Positions 1-12,280 of a stretch of DNA of 64,000 bases are shown piece after piece (position 1 is the first letter of the stretch; each line of letters opens with the position of its first letter). Location of the stretch: positions 11,836,795 through 11,900,794 of the forward strand of contig JABAKD010000021.1 in assembly GCA_012845835.1 (NCBI GenBank). Reading direction: 5' to 3'. The stretch is from Undaria pinnatifida. Taxonomy: Eukaryota > Sar > Phaeophyceae > Laminariales > Alariaceae. The notes under the pieces were generated by a model. That model saw nothing but the letters and a program-made list of their open reading frames with translations, searched no databases and was not told the origin of the DNA. The position numbers and the translations under genes are program-made.

Positions 1-105
1 CCGTGGTCACAGGACAGGCTCCAGCAACTCTGGCGTGCAAGAATACCCCAGCGGGGAAAACACAAAGCAAATCGAAAGTGGTATTCTGCGTGAAAGGTGT
101 GAGCA
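1..105 (-). mobile_element. SINE-like repeat (family B), partial at window edge
   Basis: Starts CCGTGGTCACAGGACAGGCT, as in the 53345 copy, then diverges. It is cut by the window start. Confidence 0.55.
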
Positions 106-235
106 GCGTGCTATCCACACGATATTTACGCGGAAGGATCTACAGGGTGGTAGTAGTATGATATGACAGGATGGAGGGGGGAAGTTGACACAAGTCTGCG
201 TTCTGCAGATGGACGAAAACTGGTACCTTGTACAC

Positions 236-312
236 AAACGAAAGTGTATGGAGCTTAAGCTTTTTTTACCCGGATCCCCAGGAGGATCAAAAGAAAAAAA
301 AAAAAAAAAAGA
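236..312 (+). repeat. 3' end of a poly(A)-tailed repeat (family O)
   Basis: GGAGCTTAAGCTTTTTTTACC, CCAGGAGGATCAAAAG and an A run, as at 11895-11950. Confidence 0.5.
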
Positions 313-861
313 CATGAAAGGGTTCGACAATAATCGGATCAAAACTCTCTCTGCTCTCACATAGCGCAACAAGACAACCAACAAGAATAAAAAATACGGC
401 GGCGCAGCGCTCCAAAATACCAGTCAGTCAGGTGGTGTTGAAAGATTTACCAACAAATCAATAAACAAGGTGCGAGAAGGGCTTGTCTGTACAAATCTAG
501 GTGTGGCCGGTACTTGGGATGATGGTGGTCGGCAGTTCAGAATGTTTGAACGCTCGATGCAAAAAGCGGCGCAGTCGCCGTTTTTTGTGGGCAGTTGGTT
601 GGTGTTGGCTCCGGGGGACCCAATTACTGCTGTATACTGCTGTAGGTTGAACCGCGGCATCTGACTGATGATGGCTGCGACAAGCCCCGCTCACTGCTTG
701 TACATCATGCATTTGTTTGGGCCAGATATACGCCATTTTTAGCATTTGATAAGTCACGAGAGACTGCATACGTAAAAAATGTGAGAAGAAACGTCGTACG
801 GGGACATTCTAGGATTCGTTTCGAGCGAAGTCAGAACTACTATACATACATGCCATATACA

Positions 862-992
862 CCTATATTAATGAGGGCACACAACCCGTAATACGCGCGA
901 TCGGAGTATCACACACAGCTTGGAAAGATGCGTTTTGACAAAATCTTCGATCTCCCAGCTGGAGTGTATTTATTATATAACTAAATAGTCTA
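862..992 (+). repeat. Dispersed repeat family C
   Basis: Core CGCGATCGGAGTATCACACA, CAGCTTGGAAAGATG, then ATCTTCGATCTCCCAGCTGG. Other copies: 1515-1610 (-), 9030-9165 (-), 9950-10090 (+), 13300-13400 (+), 54820-54970 (-). Confidence 0.65.
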
Positions 993-1044
993 TACATGTA
1001 TATTATTTTTCTTCATCCCATGCATTATCCTCGCACTACTCTCG

Positions 1045-1260
1045 CCCTCCCTCTCAGTAGCAGCTCAGATCCGGGGTCACATGGCGGGCCCTCCTCCTCC
1101 CTCCCCACGACGGTACGTGCCTTCATTTTTTATCGCGAGAAGATCTCAGCATTATCTTCTCTCGTCGACTCGCGTCGAAGTGTACATACCCACGCTGTTA
1201 GGCGCTCTCAGCAGTTGACCCCTTTTTGTGCACAGTTGCTAACAAATTCAAAATCTCACC
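1045..1260 (+). repeat. Dispersed repeat (copy at 52243-52440)
   Basis: GCTCAGATCCGGGGTCAC, then CTCCCCAC(G/T)ACGGTA and a GACTCGCGTCGAA-like stretch are shared in order with 52243-52440. Confidence 0.6.
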
Positions 1261-1350
1261 ACGGTGGGAATCGAACTCAAGGACCAACGCTAGTAGTTGG
1301 AGTAGTTATTCGAGGGTAGCCACTAGACTAAGAATAGCGGGGCGACCGGC
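1258..1350 (-). repeat. tRNA-like sequence (SINE head)
   Basis: Reverse strand reads TTAGTCTAGTGGCTACC (A-box-like) and later GAGTTCGATTCCC (B-box). The stems do not pair well, so this is a tRNA-derived repeat rather than a tRNA gene. Confidence 0.5.
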
Positions 1351-1594
1351 TAATAATATTGTTCTCGACGAGGCACACATAAACAATGAATACAGAGTCG
1401 TGATTTATTTTATAAGTCACGATAGACTATAGGGACATCTTGTTAAATAGGAGCCATTTCGAGCGAGTGTTAACTCACCACTATCCTATACGAAGCGCAT
1501 ACATACACACCAACACACATGTATATTATAAAAAATGAAAGTACACTCCAGCTGTGAGATCGAAGATTTCGTCGAAACTCATCTTTGCAAGCTG

Positions 1595-1716
1595 TATATC
1601 GTAGGCGAGACTTTTAATCACGACGTAATTTCTTCGTGACCTTTGTGTGACCACGGACTCTAAATGTTTGACAAGAGTTAATGTGAGGCAACAACAACAA
1701 CAACAACTTCGTATAC
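1595..1716 (+). repeat. Degenerate family B 3' end with CAA tail
   Basis: GTGACCACGGACTC followed by GAGTTAATGTGAGGCAACAA matches the 3' end of family B. It is joined to a reverse family C fragment (1515-1610). Confidence 0.45.
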
Positions 1717-2143
1717 GTATGTGTCCTAGCATTATAGGCGATATTTAAATCGCGTCTACGGGGGGGACGTTAGGTAGCTATTCCCGGGTTTCAGGCGTTA
1801 TGGCGTTTCGGGTCGGGGTGGGGGTTGGTTAGCTTCAGGGTTCGGAGTCCGCCTCGAGAGCTGTGAGAGCTGCAGCGACCGGGTATGGCTGGTCGAAGGC
1901 GCCATACTCACACTGCCACTACTACCTTGCGCTGCGGGGCATCAGGTATCATGGCACATCGAGCGTACGACGTAGTCGTAGTGTGCGGCGTATCGTATCG
2001 TACGCAATATGTATACCTGTTTATAGTAGATATAGGCATACTTCGGATAAGCTTCTTGTAGGAGAAGAACGTTCTTCGTGGTACTTACGTAATATTGGCA
2101 TAAATAGTAACAAGTACTCCAATGACCAAGGATTCATAGTAAA

Positions 2144-2450
2144 GCCGGTCGCCTCGGTGGCGTATAAAGTTATCCTCGAGCCTGGTGTAGGTCATTTCGT
2201 GAGTTCGAATCCCCCCGAGTGCATGCTCGTAAAAATCCGTGGGGACTTTTTCTTGCGCACTAATTGACCTGCGGAAAACACGAGAGCGTGAGTCAGCAAC
2301 ACTCGATGAAAACTCGACGTGCAGTGGGACTGCAGAACTCTATGCGCGATAAACATTGAAGGCAAGAACCGAGGGGAAGAAGGACGGCACCTATGTCCAC
2401 GGCTTGTCCAAAAGCTGGAAAGTAGATGTATGCGAAGAAAAAAAAAGAAG
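2144..2450 (+). mobile_element. tRNA-derived SINE (family A), copy 1
   Basis: This copy has the same head as the one at 57327 (A-box region, B-box GAGTTCGAATCCC), the same body, and a poly(A) tail at about 2437-2446. Pol III internal promoter plus A tail is the usual SINE layout. Confidence 0.75.
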
Positions 2451-2524
2451 CAAATACATGATAAATTAAACTAGAATAGGTGGCTGGTGTGGTGGAGGGG
2501 ACAAACACCCGGGGAATCTCCCAA

Positions 2525-2645
2525 TAAAAAAACACCCTTATAGTATATTACGAGTACCAACAACGCAGCTTGCAAAGATGAGTATTGACCTGAAATTCGT
2601 CGAACTCACGGCTGACGTCCTTGAAAACTAGTTATAAAATATGCA
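2525..2645 (+). repeat. Dispersed repeat family D
   Basis: Core CGCAGCTTGCAAAGATGAGT then GAAATTCGTCGAACTCACGG and CTGACGTCCTTGAAA. Other copies: 7350-7465 (+), 13625-13670 (+, partial), 22960-23075 (-), 29085-29160 (-), 29500-29600 (-), 47125-47200 (-), 59540-59605 (+). Confidence 0.7.
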
Positions 2646-2904
2646 ACACGCCAGCCCAGAAACCCTGGTATGGTTTCTAAATATCCCCTTAGCAGTATGA
2701 TTCAAATATCACCTCTGAGGAACGGCGCCCAGAAAAAAAATCGCATTAGCCACTCTCCCTCAATATCAGGTTTGGGTCTTCGAAAGCGCGCAGGGTGGGG
2801 GGGTCCTCAAATTTTTCATTATGATACTTGCCTTAGTTAGGAACTTGACCATTCACGCATCGCTTTCGAGATGGGGCCGGGGGGGAAGGGGGTGTACTTA
2901 GTTA

Positions 2905-3105
2905 GGGCATGGCCGCAATCGTATGGCCAGAGACCCTCGCATCCCTTCTATGCCGGGACGGAGCACGTCGGGTTTTCACCAACCTTGCCGACATTGCTCG
3001 CACCAAGCGCGAAGCGCCGCGAGGTGTTCGGAGAGTCGCATGAAGGGTGAACTGCATCCTTTCCAAGAACCGCTCGTAAGAAGGACTTCGGCACCTTGTG
3101 CGTAC
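2905..3105 (+). repeat. Dispersed ~190-bp repeat (family G)
   Basis: Contains GGAGCACGTCGGGTTTTCAC and GGTGTTCGGAGAGTCGCATG. Copies at 8385-8565 and 8600-8735 (both minus), a partial at 10155-10240, and 20565-20755 (plus). No tRNA boxes or terminal repeats seen. Confidence 0.7.
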
Positions 3106-3468
3106 TTTCTTGCTCATGGGTGACAGCGCCAATGAGTTACTTTTGTTTTCTGGTCCCGGGGGGGGGGGGGGTCATCCACACCATTGTTGTATCGATCGAC
3201 ACGCTAGAGTAGGGGATGGAAAAAATATATCCCCTCCCTCACGAACGCCTCGATATATGTGTGGGACCCGCACGCGTTTGTACGCCACCGTGGAGAACCG
3301 AATACCGCGTCTCAGATGAAATCGGTACCTACGGCAATCGGTAATCGGAAATGGCGGTACGGCAAAAACGTTTCTCGGCCTGGCGGGGGGGGGGGTATTA
3401 GGTGGCGGGTGATGCGTTCTACTTCTGGGCGCCCTTATGCGCGTTGCAAAGGGAAAATGAAAGATCTG

Positions 3469-3845
3469 TGAGTCGGCACGACTTAAAGTCGCCAACTCAG
3501 TTACTAGAGTTACTAGTCGGAACCTAATAGTTTAGCAGTTTTGTGGAGGTGCCGACTATCCTTACTTTTTTGGGGTTTTCCATACTCGTAAAACAAGAAT
3601 TGTTTAATGCGGGGTGCGTTTGTTCCCTTTTTGGGAGGGCCCCCCTCGTCTGATTTGGCTCGCTTCGCTCTCTTGTCTTGGAGCTGATTTCGCTCGCTTT
3701 GCTCTCTTGGCTTAAATGGGAAAGTCGGCTGACCATCAGCTGGTTTCGCCAGCCGACTTGCGACTAAAGTCAGTTAGTTGGATAACGGCACCTACCTACG
3801 ATTAGTTTTCTGTCGTGAAATCCTGCCGACCCACAGCTCTCTATA
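3469..3845 (+). mobile_element. MITE with GTGAGTCGGCA ends, copy 1
   Basis: Starts CTGTGAGTCGGCACGACTTA and ends CCTGCCGACCCACAGCTCT, inverted ends around ~375 bp. The interior has GTCGGCTGACCATCAGCTGG and GGCTCGCTTCGCTCTCTTG. No coding capacity. Confidence 0.65.
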
Positions 3846-4202
3846 AAATGAGGCAATGGAGTAGGTTACTCTATTATAATACTCGTAGCACAATGGAATA
3901 AATGTCCAACTTTTAAATTGGTTTAGACTGAAGAAAAAAAAAAACTGGAATGCGTGTTAGAAAGAGGGCTATATTTGATGTATTTGAAAGGGCACATCGT
4001 TCGGCATGGAGGCCAGGAAACCTTTCGTCTCGAGTCTCTGGATACGGCGCACGGAACAGACGGCTGCAGCCATGACACCCCTCTTTCGGTGATTCCGAAA
4101 TCCAGCAGTAGCAGCACGTACGAGCGCAACTAAGTCGCAAGAAGTGCTCTGCTCTGTGCACAAGGGTAAATTGTACCTGCAACTTCCGTACGCTTGTTAT
4201 TA

Positions 4203-4557
4203 CGTAGAGCTGTGAGTCGGCATTTTTTCACAACTAAAAGGGTAGGTGTCATGAGCCAACTAAAATACTCATTTCAGTCGGCGAGTCGGCTGGCGAACCA
4301 GCTGATGGTCAGTCGACTTGCCGACTTATGCCGGGAAAGCGAAGCGAGCCTAGTCAGCCCCTCCCCCGGCCGATCGAGCCCCGCCCGAGAAAAAAAAAAA
4401 CGCACTCCGCATTGAACGATCCTTCCTACATGTATGGAAACCCAATAAAAAGTCGGATAGTCGGCACCCCCGACAAACGACCAACTATTAGTCCGACTAG
4501 TGACTAGAGTAGTAGGTGACTACAGTAGTGTAGTGCCGACTCATAGCTCTAGCCTAG
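4203..4557 (-). mobile_element. MITE with GTGAGTCGGCA ends, copy 2 (inverted)
   Basis: Reverse copy of 3469-3845 with the same ends (AGAGCTGTGAGTCGGCA / GTGCCGACTCATAGCTCT). The two copies face each other across 357 bp of unique sequence, so single strands could fold. Confidence 0.65.
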
Positions 4558-5469
4558 ATTGGGGTAAATACCAGTAAAAAATAAAGCTCCACGTACTGTT
4601 CATGACGCCTGCCACGGTGGTCATAGAGGTGCGCCATTTTTTCCCTGCGAAATGTTCTTGGCTTGGCGAACCCTATACCACACGCGTCCACACCTCGATT
4701 TTGATAACAGGTAGTGAAAGGGCAATTCGATGAATAACACCATGGCCTAGGTGTAAAGAAAAAAAGAAGAAAAAAAAAGAAGAAAGAGGAAAAATAAATT
4801 CCGGCGATTTTTGGTTAAGGCGTTCCGAAATTCGTATTTTTTTCCTTGTTCCCTCTGACTTTATGGAGGGGACGAAGTGACGAACGAACAACTGACGGCA
4901 GTTATATATACCATATGGTATAGGCGATGGACAATTTTGGTGCTCGAATAACTGCGCGCTGCGCTGACGCCAAATAGACGGGGTGGTAAATATACAACAA
5001 GATCGGGCAAGGGCACATGTATGGAGTACCAAAATAAGTGTAAAAAGTACTTCTTCTACAGAGTACACCCGGGCATCATACTGGAAAAATGGTTATTTTC
5101 TGCGAGCGTGTGTTTTTTCTTTCTTTCATGGAACACAAATTAATCTCAACTCTTCCATTATATTGTAGTCACAAAATTAGGTGTGTCACACAGCTTGCAC
5201 GAGTATCGACCCTGATACTTATCGAACCTCACAGCTGACGTGTTTCGACTTTTTTTTTTTCTTCTTGTAGTGTAGAAATTGTCCTTGAACATGCCCGGTA
5301 GTAACACCATTAATAATGTGACCATGCGCCACTCCTCTGGGCACGAACCTTGTTCACGATATCATCAGGCCGCGAGGGGAAGGGAGGAAGAATCGGGAGG
5401 ACTACTACGGCCACTAGCCTGGGGTGGCAATGGTAGTAACTGGTAATAACGGTGATGAGGATTAAGGTC

Positions 5470-5692
5470 GAGTCTCAGCTAAAACATATGTATGTAGGGA
5501 AAGGAAACCGTACGAAGATAAAAGGAGAAGATTTGGGGAAAGGAAATGGGCAAAGGGTTGGCGGAAGATACCACTGCTTTATGGTGCGATCATTCGACTT
5601 CATACTAGGTACTACGACGGCTGCTTTATCGGAAGGATATTCGATTTACATCGGAACGGCATCTACGCTATGCCTCGTATTGTCGGAGGGCA

Positions 5693-5700
<8 letters not shown>
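5470..5700 (+). repeat. Dispersed repeat with triplet tail (copy at 39236-39386)
   Basis: AGGAAATGGGCAAAGGGTTGG and ATTCGATTTACATCGG..TGTCGGAGGG are shared in order with 39236-39370. Both end in an AAT/AAC tail, here greatly expanded. Confidence 0.6.
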
Positions 5701-6058
<358 letters not shown>

Positions 6059-6871
6059 TAATATCATGCTTATAATTTTTTCGTTTTCTTTTTTTTTTTT
6101 CTTGTCGGGTCCCGGGGGTCCCGAGGTCCTGGCAGTACTGGGAGCGTGTCGACAGCGCATCCTCCTAAGGTATTATAATAGCTGTTTGCGTGCCCTCGGG
6201 TTGGCTAAGGGATATTTTTATTTGCGGGTCAATCACCCGACGAGTAGCGAGCGTCTTTGCGAGACCGAAGGCACGCACTGGCGTGGGGTAAGAGGGGGGG
6301 GGGGGCGGGGGGGGGGGGGAGGAGCCTTCTCTAGTGACCCCAAATCTGAGTCACTCACGTCTAGAGAATAGGGGAAGAAGGAAGAGAAAGAAAAAGTGCG
6401 AAGAAAATACTCATGAGAAGCGATGAGCTAAAACAGAAAAAAGAAAAAAAAGTAGGCGTCAGTACGTGTAGCAATGCGGTGCTCAAGCGGCCACGAAGAA
6501 AGACGAAAAGTATCGCTCAAAAACTCCTGTAACGATAGATGCCAAAACCGCGTTTGGCGGGGACAAGCGCTTGGAACGAGGTATCTCGGGGTAAACCCCG
6601 GCGCGCTCATTCAACAGGTGGTGGTGGAGGGTGCAGGAGAAGGTTTCATTCAGAGCTCCTGACATCGAGGAGCTACTCAACGTCTCGCCCGAAACACGAC
6701 GACTTCGAAGATTATTGTAGCATTCGTTCGCGCAACCCGCGGAGGAGCGGTATTTCTGTGCGCGCTAGACCCCGAGGCAATGCTCGTCGAAATAATCAAA
6801 CTACTAGTAGTATAGTATCACACTCGAGGCGCTCAACCTGTAAGAGGTGAGAAAAAAATCGACACGTGCTC

Positions 6872-7150
6872 GTACGATAGAGGTGGCGATTTTGGCAGAA
6901 ATATGTCCTTAACACCCCAAAAAAAATCGTCGGAAAAACAGGACTTTTTTTTTTTTTTTTTTTGGCATGATGATTTTCGTTGAATGAAACAGGCCACATG
7001 GGCTCTTTCCATCCGGTGGCAGATACCTGGTAGATGGTTTTGTTTTTCCAAGATCAGTCTTTTGGGGGAGAGTCTCGAGTGCCTTAAGCTCCCCTCCCAA
7101 AATTGAGGAAGCCTCAGGAAGCGAAAAAAGTGGCGCACCTTGATCGTAGT
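6872..7150 (-). mobile_element. MITE (family E)
   Basis: Ends GTACGATAGAGGTGGCG and GGCGCACCTTGATCGTAGTAC. The interior matches the family in reverse. Confidence 0.65.
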
Positions 7151-7349
7151 ACGCGCCAAATCGTTTCGCCCACAAAATATAACGTCTACACTGTGGGATG
7201 GCGCAAGAGATACAGTTTCCAAGCAGTGAACAACGCGTGCTATATTTTAGTGGAGAAAAACAAAACGTATGCCTGGTATCTATTAAACAATAACAAAAAC
7301 AAAATAATAGGACCCCTCCAATTAAGACCCCCCCCCCCCCCCTCCCCCC

Positions 7350-7465
7350 CCCACATAGTGTATTACAAGTGCCAACAACGCAGCTCTCAAAGATGAGTAC
7401 TGGCCCGAAATTCGTCGGAACTCACGGCTGATGTCCTTAAAATATTTTTATAAAATATGATCGGG
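7350..7465 (+). repeat. Family D copy
   Basis: AACGCAGCTCTCAAAGATGA and GTCGGAACTCACGGCTGATG match the family. Confidence 0.6.
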
Positions 7466-7469
7466 GTGT

Positions 7470-7757
7470 GCACACCACCTTTTTTTTTTCTTCTGAGGCT
7501 TCCTCAATCCGGGAGGAGCTTAAGACCAGACTCTCCCCAAAAACTGACTTGGACAAAATAAAAAAAATAAGAAATGCTACTGTACATACAGCAGTACATT
7601 GGATGAAAAATCCGATGACCCAGAGGTACAGACAGAACGAGAATCATTGCAAAAAGAGCAAAAAGAATGGCCAGTTTCTGACAATTTTGGGTTAAAGAGT
7701 CTCGTCATTCAGAAACCATTTCCGCGAAAAAGGGGTATACCTCGATCGTAGCATGTT
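7470..7757 (+). mobile_element. MITE (family E), left end degraded
   Basis: Interior and right end (AAAGGGGTATACCTCGATCG) match the family. The left inverted repeat is not clear. Confidence 0.55.
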
Positions 7758-7789
7758 ACCGAACGGGTACATGTGCTTCACAAAAGGCA

Positions 7790-7791
<2 letters not shown>

Positions 7792-7832
<41 letters not shown>
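7792..7832 (+). repeat. (CAG)n microsatellite
   Basis: About 13 units. Similar runs are at 13148-13198 (AAC then AGC), 14941-14995 (CTG/CTC), 16440-16478 (CAG) and 31380-31475 (GCAGAA/GCAGCA). Confidence 0.95.
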
Positions 7833-7834
<2 letters not shown>

Positions 7835-8264
7835 CACGGCGGCGCCAGCCCGGTGAGGACCGTTTCGGCTATATCTATGGCATGAAGAGTCAGTCTCGGT
7901 ACGGCGCGCCGTCATCGCAACGCAGGCTTCGGCCAGTGCAGTATTGAAAAATATTGTTACCTGGCATGCCTCTTGGCACCTTTGACACTGCGCAGTAGAC
8001 TATTCGTGCGCAGTGCCCGGCTGCTGCCACGCTGGTGCTCAAGAACTTCTCGCGGGACCATGCACGGCCGCCACACACTTCAGTTTAACTTGCAGTTGCA
8101 ATTGCACTCTCTCTCTGCTTCACGGAACGGGTGACCTGCCTCATAAAACCAGGAATCTATATACAGAACGCGCCTGCTACTTATTTTAAAGTATATTTTA
8201 TAGAAGTAAGAAACGCCAACTTGGCGCGGAGACCCAACTTCTAGTAGTGCCGCAAGCCAACTAA

Positions 8265-8345
8265 CTGATTTCAGTCGGCAAGCCGGCTAGCGAAACCAGC
8301 AGATGGTCAGCCGACTTCCCGACTTAAAGTCAGGCGAGCGAACCG
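8265..8345 (+). repeat. Fragment of the GTGAGTCGGCA MITE
   Basis: GGCTAGCGAAACCAGCAGAT through GGCGAGCGAACCGAGCC matches the interior of the 3469 and 4203 copies. Confidence 0.55.
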
Positions 8346-8384
8346 AGCCAAGTTGCCCGCTACCGGAAGCCGTCATCCAGATAT

Positions 8385-8735
8385 GCAAGTCCGCCTCACA
8401 AGCGGTTCTCAGTAGGATGCAGCTCACCCTTCATGCGACTCGCCGAACACCTCACGGCGCTTCGTGCTTGGTGCAAGCAATGTCTGCCTGGTTGGTGAAA
8501 ACCCGACGTGCTCCGTCCCGGCATAGTAGGGACGCGAGGGTCTAAGGTCATACGACTACGGCCATGCACAAACTAAGTACCCCCCCCCTCCCCCCGCCCA
8601 CGCACGCCTTCCATTGCACTCGCCGAACACCCCACGGCGGTGTCGCGCTTGGTGCAAGGAATGCCTTCCTGATCGGTGAAAACCCGACGTGCTGCGTCCA
8701 GGCGTTGTCTATATAGGGATGCGAGGATCAACGGA
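8385..8735 (-). repeat. Two tandem copies of family G
   Basis: Two head-to-tail reverse copies, each with GGTGAAAACCCGACGTGCT. The second is shorter and more diverged. Confidence 0.7.
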
Positions 8736-9029
8736 CTCATCGCACGCTGGGGGTGCAGCACAACTTTCTGAGCTCCTAGCACGAGTGAGGAGCTCAAATA
8801 TCTCACCCAAAGCACCATTGGTTCATGCCTGCGCACAAGTCTGATGTATGGTGTGTATGACTGCATAGAATCTACGGAGATGGTAGAGTAGAACAGTTGA
8901 TATGATTGTCGGTCCCGATCTTCGATATGTTCGAGTTGAGCCCCCCTTTGGCTCAGTACTATTACTGCTCTTCTTGTGGTTGTCTTCGGGTGTGCATTTT
9001 CAGAGTGGTCTCCGGGACTCCGGCACTTT

Positions 9030-9530
9030 AATGTGTATACATATATTATAAAAATAAAAATACGCTCCAGCTGTGAGATCGTTTTTTTTTTTAAATTCAT
9101 CTTTGCAAGCTGTGTGTGATACTCCGATCGCGCGTATTACGGGTTGTGTGTCCTCATTAAGGATATAGGTCGGCGACCCCCCTTGCAACTACAGTGTAGC
9201 TATCAGGGTCAACAGGGTGATGTTAGTCAGTCTGTGCGCGGAAACTATAACACCCGTTTCTGAGGGGGATAAAATCTGACAGCTGTGGAAGGAAATGCAT
9301 CAATTATCAAGTGAATCCTGTAAGTCGAACAACCGGTGAGGGGAGGGCGGAGCGTTGGAGGGGTGGGGGGGGGGCGGGACGGGCGGGGCAGCTCAATATG
9401 TGCGTGGCAATTATAAATCCTATCCTGTCAGTCGTACAGCCAGTGAGGAGAGGGCGGAGCGTTCGAGGGGGTGGGGCGGGGGGTGGGGGCGGGGGGGCGG
9501 GGGTGGGGGGGGGGGGAGGCGAAAGTTTTT
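9030..9530 (+). repeat. Compound repeat shared with 54830-55540
   Basis: A family C fragment, then CAACTACAGTGTAGCTATCA, GTCTGTGCGCGGAAACTATA and CCGTTTCTGAGGGGGA, then repeated GTGAGG(G/A)GAGGGCGGAG units with long G runs. The same order is at 54830-55160, so this is a copied block of ~450 bp or more. Confidence 0.7.
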
Positions 9531-11170
9531 TTTTTTTTTTTTCAATCATGTCGCATAGATGTAGGGGTTTGTTTATATGTTCTATCTTCTCATCTTCTCC
9601 TCCGCCTGATGGTCCCTGGTCGGGTACCGAGAGCAATCTCCCCGTGAGCCACCCTACGCCGGGCATACAGATAGCCGATGAAGCACGACTTCGAAAACAA
9701 CATTCGTTCGCGCAACGCGCCGCGCAACGCGCGGCCAACATTTCCACGCGCTACGTGGTCCGAAAAAAATAAAATATACTCGGAAAAAAAGGGCAATGTT
9801 TTAACCCATAGTTGCGCACCGGAGGAGCTTCGTAGCTCAATCGAAACATTACCAGCAACGTTTCGCCCAAAAAAGTGAACACCCTGCCGTCGGAGGACTC
9901 AATATGGTACAAGCTACACTGCAGCAGTTCCAAGGGGAGTCGACGACCCATGTATCCTTCATGAGGACACACACCCACAAGTAGTACGCGCGATCGGAGT
10001 ACCACACCACAGCTTGCAAAGGTGTGTCGAGACGGAATCTTCTTCGATATCACACCTTGGTGGAGTGTATCGTTGCTTCTATAATATGGTCCTAAGAAAA
10101 GCCTGGTACCTGATACGGCCATGCCTGACATGATTACACCCCTCCCCCCGGCCCCGCCCCGCTATGCTCCGTTCCAGCATTAACGGGATGCGAGGGGCTA
10201 CGTACGGCGTTCAGACTACAACGGACATGCATCACGACGAATACATGCCCCTCCCCAAACACACGTCGCTAAGTATGTAACATGTTATCGTATATAGCAG
10301 CAGCAACAGCAGTGGGCAAAATGGCCGACTGCTGTAGCGTAGCCGGGTACGATTGTTCCTCCTATAGTCTTTAGACTATGGACTATATATTTGTAATATA
10401 CCAGGTATAAGAACAAACAGACGTTGTGTTGAAGGAAAAAATGTTGGTTGATTTCGTAACATCAATAAATACACTTCGTACGAGAGAGGTACCTGGTATT
10501 GGAGAGAGTAACGAAGAAGAAAGAAGGAAGGATATATTTTCATGTCTACGATACTGAACACTCACATATATTTATATATATACATATGTGTGGCACTTGG
10601 CTGGTCAAGGTGTCAAGGTGCTGTCAGCTACCAACCATGTGTGTACCAGGGGCGGATCAAAAAGCGTGAAATCGCCGTGAGAACAGATTAACCGCTGCAT
10701 GCAGCTGCTGTCGTACTCGTAGACTGCTGCTGCTGTAGAACAACGTGTGCCCTCGGGTATCAAATGTACCTGGTATGCTAGTAACAGATTAAGTATTAAT
10801 ACTGCTGTAGTACGTGCACAGGAAAGAACGGTTTAATTCAAAAACAACACAATGCACATAACATCATATATATAGTCCTAGTATGTAGCACGGCGGTGAA
10901 TTTGATAGTCTATGATGCACGCCGAGGATAGAAGAGCGGAGGGGGCAGCTCTACGAACGAGGACAGAGGAGGTGTGGTAGGGTATAGATAGGGTCAAGGC
11001 CAAACTCGGTGAAAATCGACGAGCACAAAAAGCTGAAAAGTAAGTGGAGATGGGGAATTGAATGCTGATGACCCCTAAACCTAGGCGCGTATGTGTGCGC
11101 GATAAAGACGAAGACATGCACAGGGGGGGGGGGAAACGGAAGAAAACTTCCAACAATTACATACTACTGG
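9531..11170. other. No gene recognised
   Basis: Apart from the family C and G fragments listed, this stretch is AT-rich unique sequence with scattered CAG runs. Confidence 0.4.
10150..10245 (+). repeat. Partial family G copy
   Basis: CCGGCCCCGCCCCGCTATGCTCC..GGGATGCGAGG resembles one end of the family only. Confidence 0.4.
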
Positions 11171-11174
11171 CTGT

Positions 11175-11416
11175 CAAGGCGTGAGTAGTGAGACGTATGC
11201 ACCGGCCTGGACCTGGCACATCGTAGACTGACTCCCGATTTCACTTTCATATGTTTCTGGTGGAGGCATGAATTGCGTCGGCTGTGATATATGTGTGTAC
11301 CACCTTGGGTTGTGTGTGTTTTTCCCTGGGGTATTCCTCAGCTCCAGAGTGACTGGAGCCTGTCCTGTGACCACGGGCTTGATTATGCCAGTTAATGTGA
11401 GAACAACAACAACAAT
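11175..11416 (+). mobile_element. SINE-like repeat (family B), full copy
   Basis: A ~240-bp sequence starting GTGAGTAGTGAGACGTATGC and ending GTTAATGTGAGAACAACAAC. Matching copies are at 58276-58500 (+) and 53310-53527 (-). The (AAC)n end looks like a short tail. No clear A/B boxes. Confidence 0.7.
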
Positions 11417-11499
11417 GTTATGCCACTTTGGACGGAAATGTAAGAACCCTTCAACTAAAATAACCAATACGTACGGAGAATGATCCTCATTTTTTCGTC

Positions 11500-11955
11500 C
11501 ATATAGTGGCGTACATAATAGTCCGAGGACCAACGCCCGAATGGGTGGGGTGGACCGCAACTGGACCAAGTCCGGCGGAAGGCCATCTCCCATGGCCGGG
11601 GGTTTTGTTAGTGGGTGAGCTTGCGCAGGTCCCACACTACCCCCGGAAAGATGCCGTTCCGGGTGGCTATCTCCACCGAACCTGACCCTCAGGGGGCAGG
11701 ACGGGTCGACATACCCACGCATCCGTATACAACGGCAGCTTGGGCTGCCGGGGTTGTAACGAGGACCGCTGATAGGGACAGCTCACGCTATCGCTAAAAG
11801 TGGGATCCGAAGGACGCGCCAGCTAGCGCTGGGTTGCGGAATCAACTGAGTTAAATCGACACACGACGCGTATGAAAGTACGTGGAAGTGTGGTGAGCTT
11901 AAGCTTTATTTTCCCCCATCATCCGCCGGAGGATGAAAAAACAAAAAAAGGTGGA
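11500..11955 (+). mobile_element. Retroposon 3' end (family O), truncated
   Basis: Ends GCTTTATTTTCCCCCATCAT, CCGCCGGAGGATG, then an A-rich tail. Its last ~140 bp match 12850-12992 in reverse. The upstream part has a broken open frame. It could be the 3' end of a non-LTR element or a SINE; no reverse transcriptase is visible. Confidence 0.5.
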
Positions 11956-12114
11956 CGTCTTTTCAGAACCGGGCACCACCAGAGCTATAATATTATTATT
12001 GCCATCAAATGATTATGATGGCGCCGCTATTATTATGACTGTTTTTGTGCCTGTTGCTTCTGTGCTGCTGCCGCAGTGACCCTATCGCCCAGAAATTGCA
12101 AGGCTTTCTTCAAG

Positions 12115-12280
12115 GGTCATGACCCGACCCGCGCGTCGGAGGCATTTCAAGAACCCGAGGATCGAGCAGGGTTGGGCTAGGAGGGCTTTCAGATAATAAT
12201 TAGTACAACTAGGTACGGGTCGGGCCGGGTCGCCCTGGCTGGCGTGATCCGAATCGCGAGAAGGGATTCGACCCGTGAAA
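12115..12280 (+). repeat. GGGTC-family repeat, no array
   Basis: GACCCGACCCGCGCGTCGG, CTAGGAGGGCTTTCAGAT and CGACCCGTGAAAA match blocks flanking the arrays at 32480 and 47520. Confidence 0.5.
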
